Shown: piece by piece, positions 62,047 through 64,000 of the stretch | Layout: each line of letters begins with the position of its first letter | Position numbering within the stretch: the first letter of the stretch is position 1 | Source of the DNA: Paenibacillus sacheonensis | GTDB lineage: Bacteria; Bacillota; Bacilli; Paenibacillales; Paenibacillaceae | Direction of reading: 5' to 3' | NCBI RefSeq assembly: GCF_009909195.1 | Contig: NZ_JAAAMU010000013.1 | Span: forward strand, 124,001-188,000 | Length of the DNA: 64,000 nucleotides | Position numbers and translations under genes: made by a program | Notes under the pieces: model-generated | Told to the model about the DNA's origin: nothing | The model's input: only the letters and a program-made list of their open reading frames with translations | Databases searched by the model: none

Positions 62047-63627
62047 ATGAGCACGTTTTTTCAGCTGGATGACGGGCGGCTTCGGGCATTGGGAGCTGCG
62101 ATCGCAAGCAGCGTTCCGCTGGATGTGCTGGAGAAAGGCTTCGATTACTACCGTCGCGAGAAAGTACTTTCCGTTCAAGTAGTGGAGAGCACTTCCGTTT
62201 ACGGCGTCGTGAAAGGAACGGCTATTTACGCGGTCACGCTGGACAGCGACGATTTCGCATTTAGCACCTGCACGTGTCCGGTGAAGGGCAATTGCAAGCA
62301 TATGGCTGCCGTATTTTATGCTTATCAGGCGAGCATCGGCGAAAGTCCGGATGACGTCCACAATCGGATGCTGAACGGCAGTTATCTCCGCCAATCCAGC
62401 GAGGCCCCTGGTTCCGCCGAGCCGGCATCCGGAGAGAAGCCGATGGAACAGGAACCGAGCCGCTGGCTGGAGGACATGGAGGCGAAGAACGGAGAAGTGT
62501 GGCGGCAGTGCCGTCATTCCCTGCATCCGCTGCAGGCCGTGCTCACTTCGATCAAGGCGGCATCCAAGAATTGGCCGGCAGGACTTCGGAGGCTGCATTG
62601 GATGCACGGCATCGTCTTCGTGCTGGAACAGGCGGAGCTCGCTTATTCCCATACGGATACTTACAGCCGCTACTATTACGAGATGGCGTTTGCCCGCATG
62701 ACGGAGCCATGGATCAATCAGTTCCAAGAGCTGGCCGCCGAGCTGAACCCGACGTCGCTCGATTCGGAGGAACGCGAGGCGACGGAAAGCCTGATCGCGG
62801 TTTTCCACCGGCGGGACATGGATCGTGAACAGCAGCTTCACCGATGGGAGACGCTTTATTTTGCTTTGTGGGCCCATTTGATCGAGGATGCCAGCTGGGC
62901 GTCGCGGGAGGAAGCGCTCCTGCGCGATCGTCTCCGGGAGACGCAGGAGAAGCACGGGAGCTTCTTCCTGCCCATGGCGCTTGCATATCTAGCGTTTGCG
63001 GATAACCGTGACGGAGATGCGATGGAGCTGCTCGCCCGCACGACGTTCAACCGGACGGCTCTGCTGGCCTGCGACTGCGCGCTTCAACGGCTGGAAGAGA
63101 AGGATTGGAGCAAGCTTGAGGGCTGGGTCGATTATTTGTACGGCGGTTTGGCCGTCGATCGTAAATCGAAGGCATTCGGACCGTTCCTGTCGATGTGCCG
63201 CCTGGCGGACCGGCAGCAGCCGGAGAACCCGCAGTGGCAGCGGTATTTGGTTTCTTTCCTGCCGTATTCGTATTCCGCGCTTACGGAGCATTGGCTGGAC
63301 TTGCGGGAATATACGAAATGGGCGGATCTGCAGCTGCTGTTCGGCATCGAACCCGACGAGATCGATGTCCAGCTGATGCGCGAGATCAGCAAGGTCTCGC
63401 CTCGCGTGCTGTATCCGCTGTATCATCAGGCGATCGACGGCGCCATCCGCACGCGCAACCGCCAAGGTTACCGGCAAGCGGTTAAGCTGATGAAGCGATT
63501 GGAGAAGCTGTATAAGGCAGAGAAGCAGAACGAGGCTTGGCGCAAATTCGTGGACGGCATCGTGCGGAAGCACCAGCGGCTCCGCGCGCTGCAGGAAGAG
63601 CTGTGGAGAGGAAAGATCGTCACATGA
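62047..63627 (+). CDS. SWIM zinc-finger protein
   Basis: A 526-residue protein with a SWIM zinc finger (C75, C77, C83, H85 in CTCPVKGNCKHM) near the N-terminus and a long helical remainder. SWIM proteins in Bacillota usually sit next to an SNF2-family helicase and are thought to help bind nucleic acid or protein. GGAGGGG sets ATG 62047. Its stop overlaps the next start (ATGA 63624-63627), so the two products are translationally coupled. Confidence 0.85.
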   Translation: MSTFFQLDDGRLRALGAAIASSVPLDVLEKGFDYYRREKVLSVQVVESTSVYGVVKGTAIYAVTLDSDDFAFSTCTCPVKGNCKHMAAVFYAYQASIGESPDDVHNRMLNGSYLRQSSEAPGSAEPASGEKPMEQEPSRWLEDMEAKNGEVWRQCRHSLHPLQAVLTSIKAASKNWPAGLRRLHWMHGIVFVLEQAELAYSHTDTYSRYYYEMAFARMTEPWINQFQELAAELNPTSLDSEEREATESLIAVFHRRDMDREQQLHRWETLYFALWAHLIEDASWASREEALLRDRLRETQEKHGSFFLPMALAYLAFADNRDGDAMELLARTTFNRTALLACDCALQRLEEKDWSKLEGWVDYLYGGLAVDRKSKAFGPFLSMCRLADRQQPENPQWQRYLVSFLPYSYSALTEHWLDLREYTKWADLQLLFGIEPDEIDVQLMREISKVSPRVLYPLYHQAIDGAIRTRNRQGYRQAVKLMKRLEKLYKAEKQNEAWRKFVDGIVRKHQRLRALQEELWRGKIVT

Positions 63628-64000
63628 GAGGGTATACGGGAACGGAAACAGTCATCGTGGACGGGTTCTGGAAAGAAGGCGAGGGCATCGTTCTCGCCGC
63701 CGCGCATGCCGCCGGCTTGACGATTCGGCTTCGCAGGCTGCTATTCGCCTGGCATGAAGCCTCCTGGTACGGCGCGGAGATCGAGGAAAGCAGCAATGAA
63801 CGGCTGAAACGGACGGAATTGGCGCTGACGCCAGCCGTTGCCATGGACTATTTGTCTTCCCCTGAGCCCGTTCGCCTGCTTCAAGTGGAGTGGACCGAGC
63901 GCGTGCAAGGGCTCTCCGAGCTTGCGCGGCTGCTGCGGCAAGCGCTGTTGAACGGCTGGTATACGCCGGATTGGTCGCGCTGGCAGCCCGATGCCCGCGC
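63624..64000 (+). CDS. probable SNF2/DEAD-type helicase, N-terminal part (partial)
   Basis: The gene starts at ATG 63624 and stays open for about 125 codons to the window edge. The visible part (IVDGFWKEGEGIVLAAAH, LRRLLFAWHEASWYG, ALLNGWYTPDWSRW) has no Walker motif yet, but the ATGA overlap with a SWIM gene and this kind of N-terminal region fit the SNF2-associated domain that leads such helicases. Identification depends on context and would need the sequence to the right. Confidence 0.6.
   Translation, partial: MRGYTGTETVIVDGFWKEGEGIVLAAAHAAGLTIRLRRLLFAWHEASWYGAEIEESSNERLKRTELALTPAVAMDYLSSPEPVRLLQVEWTERVQGLSELARLLRQALLNGWYTPDWSRWQPDAR

Overview
The window reads as the chromosome of a GC-rich, endospore-forming Gram-positive of the Paenibacillaceae (Paenibacillus/Cohnella type). 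Evidence: strong GGAGG-type ribosome binding sites before nearly every gene, a gerE gene with a sigma-K-like promoter, a YhcN/YlaJ-type spore lipoprotein, an S-layer (SLH) anchored giant protein, a membrane-bound AraC-type sensor-regulator beside a CUT1 sugar ABC transporter, Amj, CcpN/YqfL and AraM. I saw no rRNA, tRNA, CRISPR array, insertion sequence or phage genes.

Layout. 1-3400: GNAT tail, HAD phosphatase, cysK, amj, a cupin. 3420-7430: accessory stretch with an AT-rich DUF429 gene, a methyltransferase, a GNAT and several small or unknown proteins. 7579-14006: membrane protein, a two-glycosyltransferase operon, sn-glycerol-1-phosphate dehydrogenase, a degenerate J-domain membrane protein and a FabH. 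14007-16853: a decayed MarR regulator, an MFS transporter and a YpfJ-type metallopeptidase. 17061-20765: heparinase II/III-like protein, a P-loop kinase-like protein and an SDR. 21131-27458: a 1663-residue SLH surface protein carrying a PHP phosphoesterase-like domain, followed by a two-gene split version of a HupE/UreJ protein. 27608-30691: YdaT-like small protein, AraC regulator and a dehydrogenase/isomerase pair. 30940-36349: response regulator, sensor kinase, ABC ATPase and two ABC-2 permeases, the layout of linearmycin-type (LnrJKLMN) exporters. 36565-48450: a carbohydrate-use locus with a secreted beta-helix/FN3/CBM protein, an (alpha/alpha)6 glycosidase, two CUT1 permeases, a solute-binding lipoprotein and a membrane AraC regulator. 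48603-53210: repeat-rich YhcN lipoprotein, AraC/PhyH divergent pair, small protein, gerE. 53436-56605: ccpN, yqfL, glpX and a transaldolase-like fructose-6-phosphate aldolase, a gluconeogenesis block. 56770-64000: TetR/MFS efflux pair, TPR protein, orphan sensor kinase, SWIM protein and the start of its probable SNF2-helicase partner.

Two things stand out. First, a 19-bp motif (AATGTTCA-N5-TACAGT) occurs as a pair, 32, 42 or 43 bp apart, in front of all three transcription units of the carbohydrate locus, always 22-23 bp before a CA(T/C)AAT -10 box; it looks like the operator of the locus regulator. Second, the YhcN-type lipoprotein has its conserved domain split by about 350 residues that include about 17 units of an 11-residue G-T-x-x-x-G-R-D-V-x-R repeat. 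Also notable are the domain-swapped, split HupE protein and a large palindrome overlapping the ABC exporter promoter.
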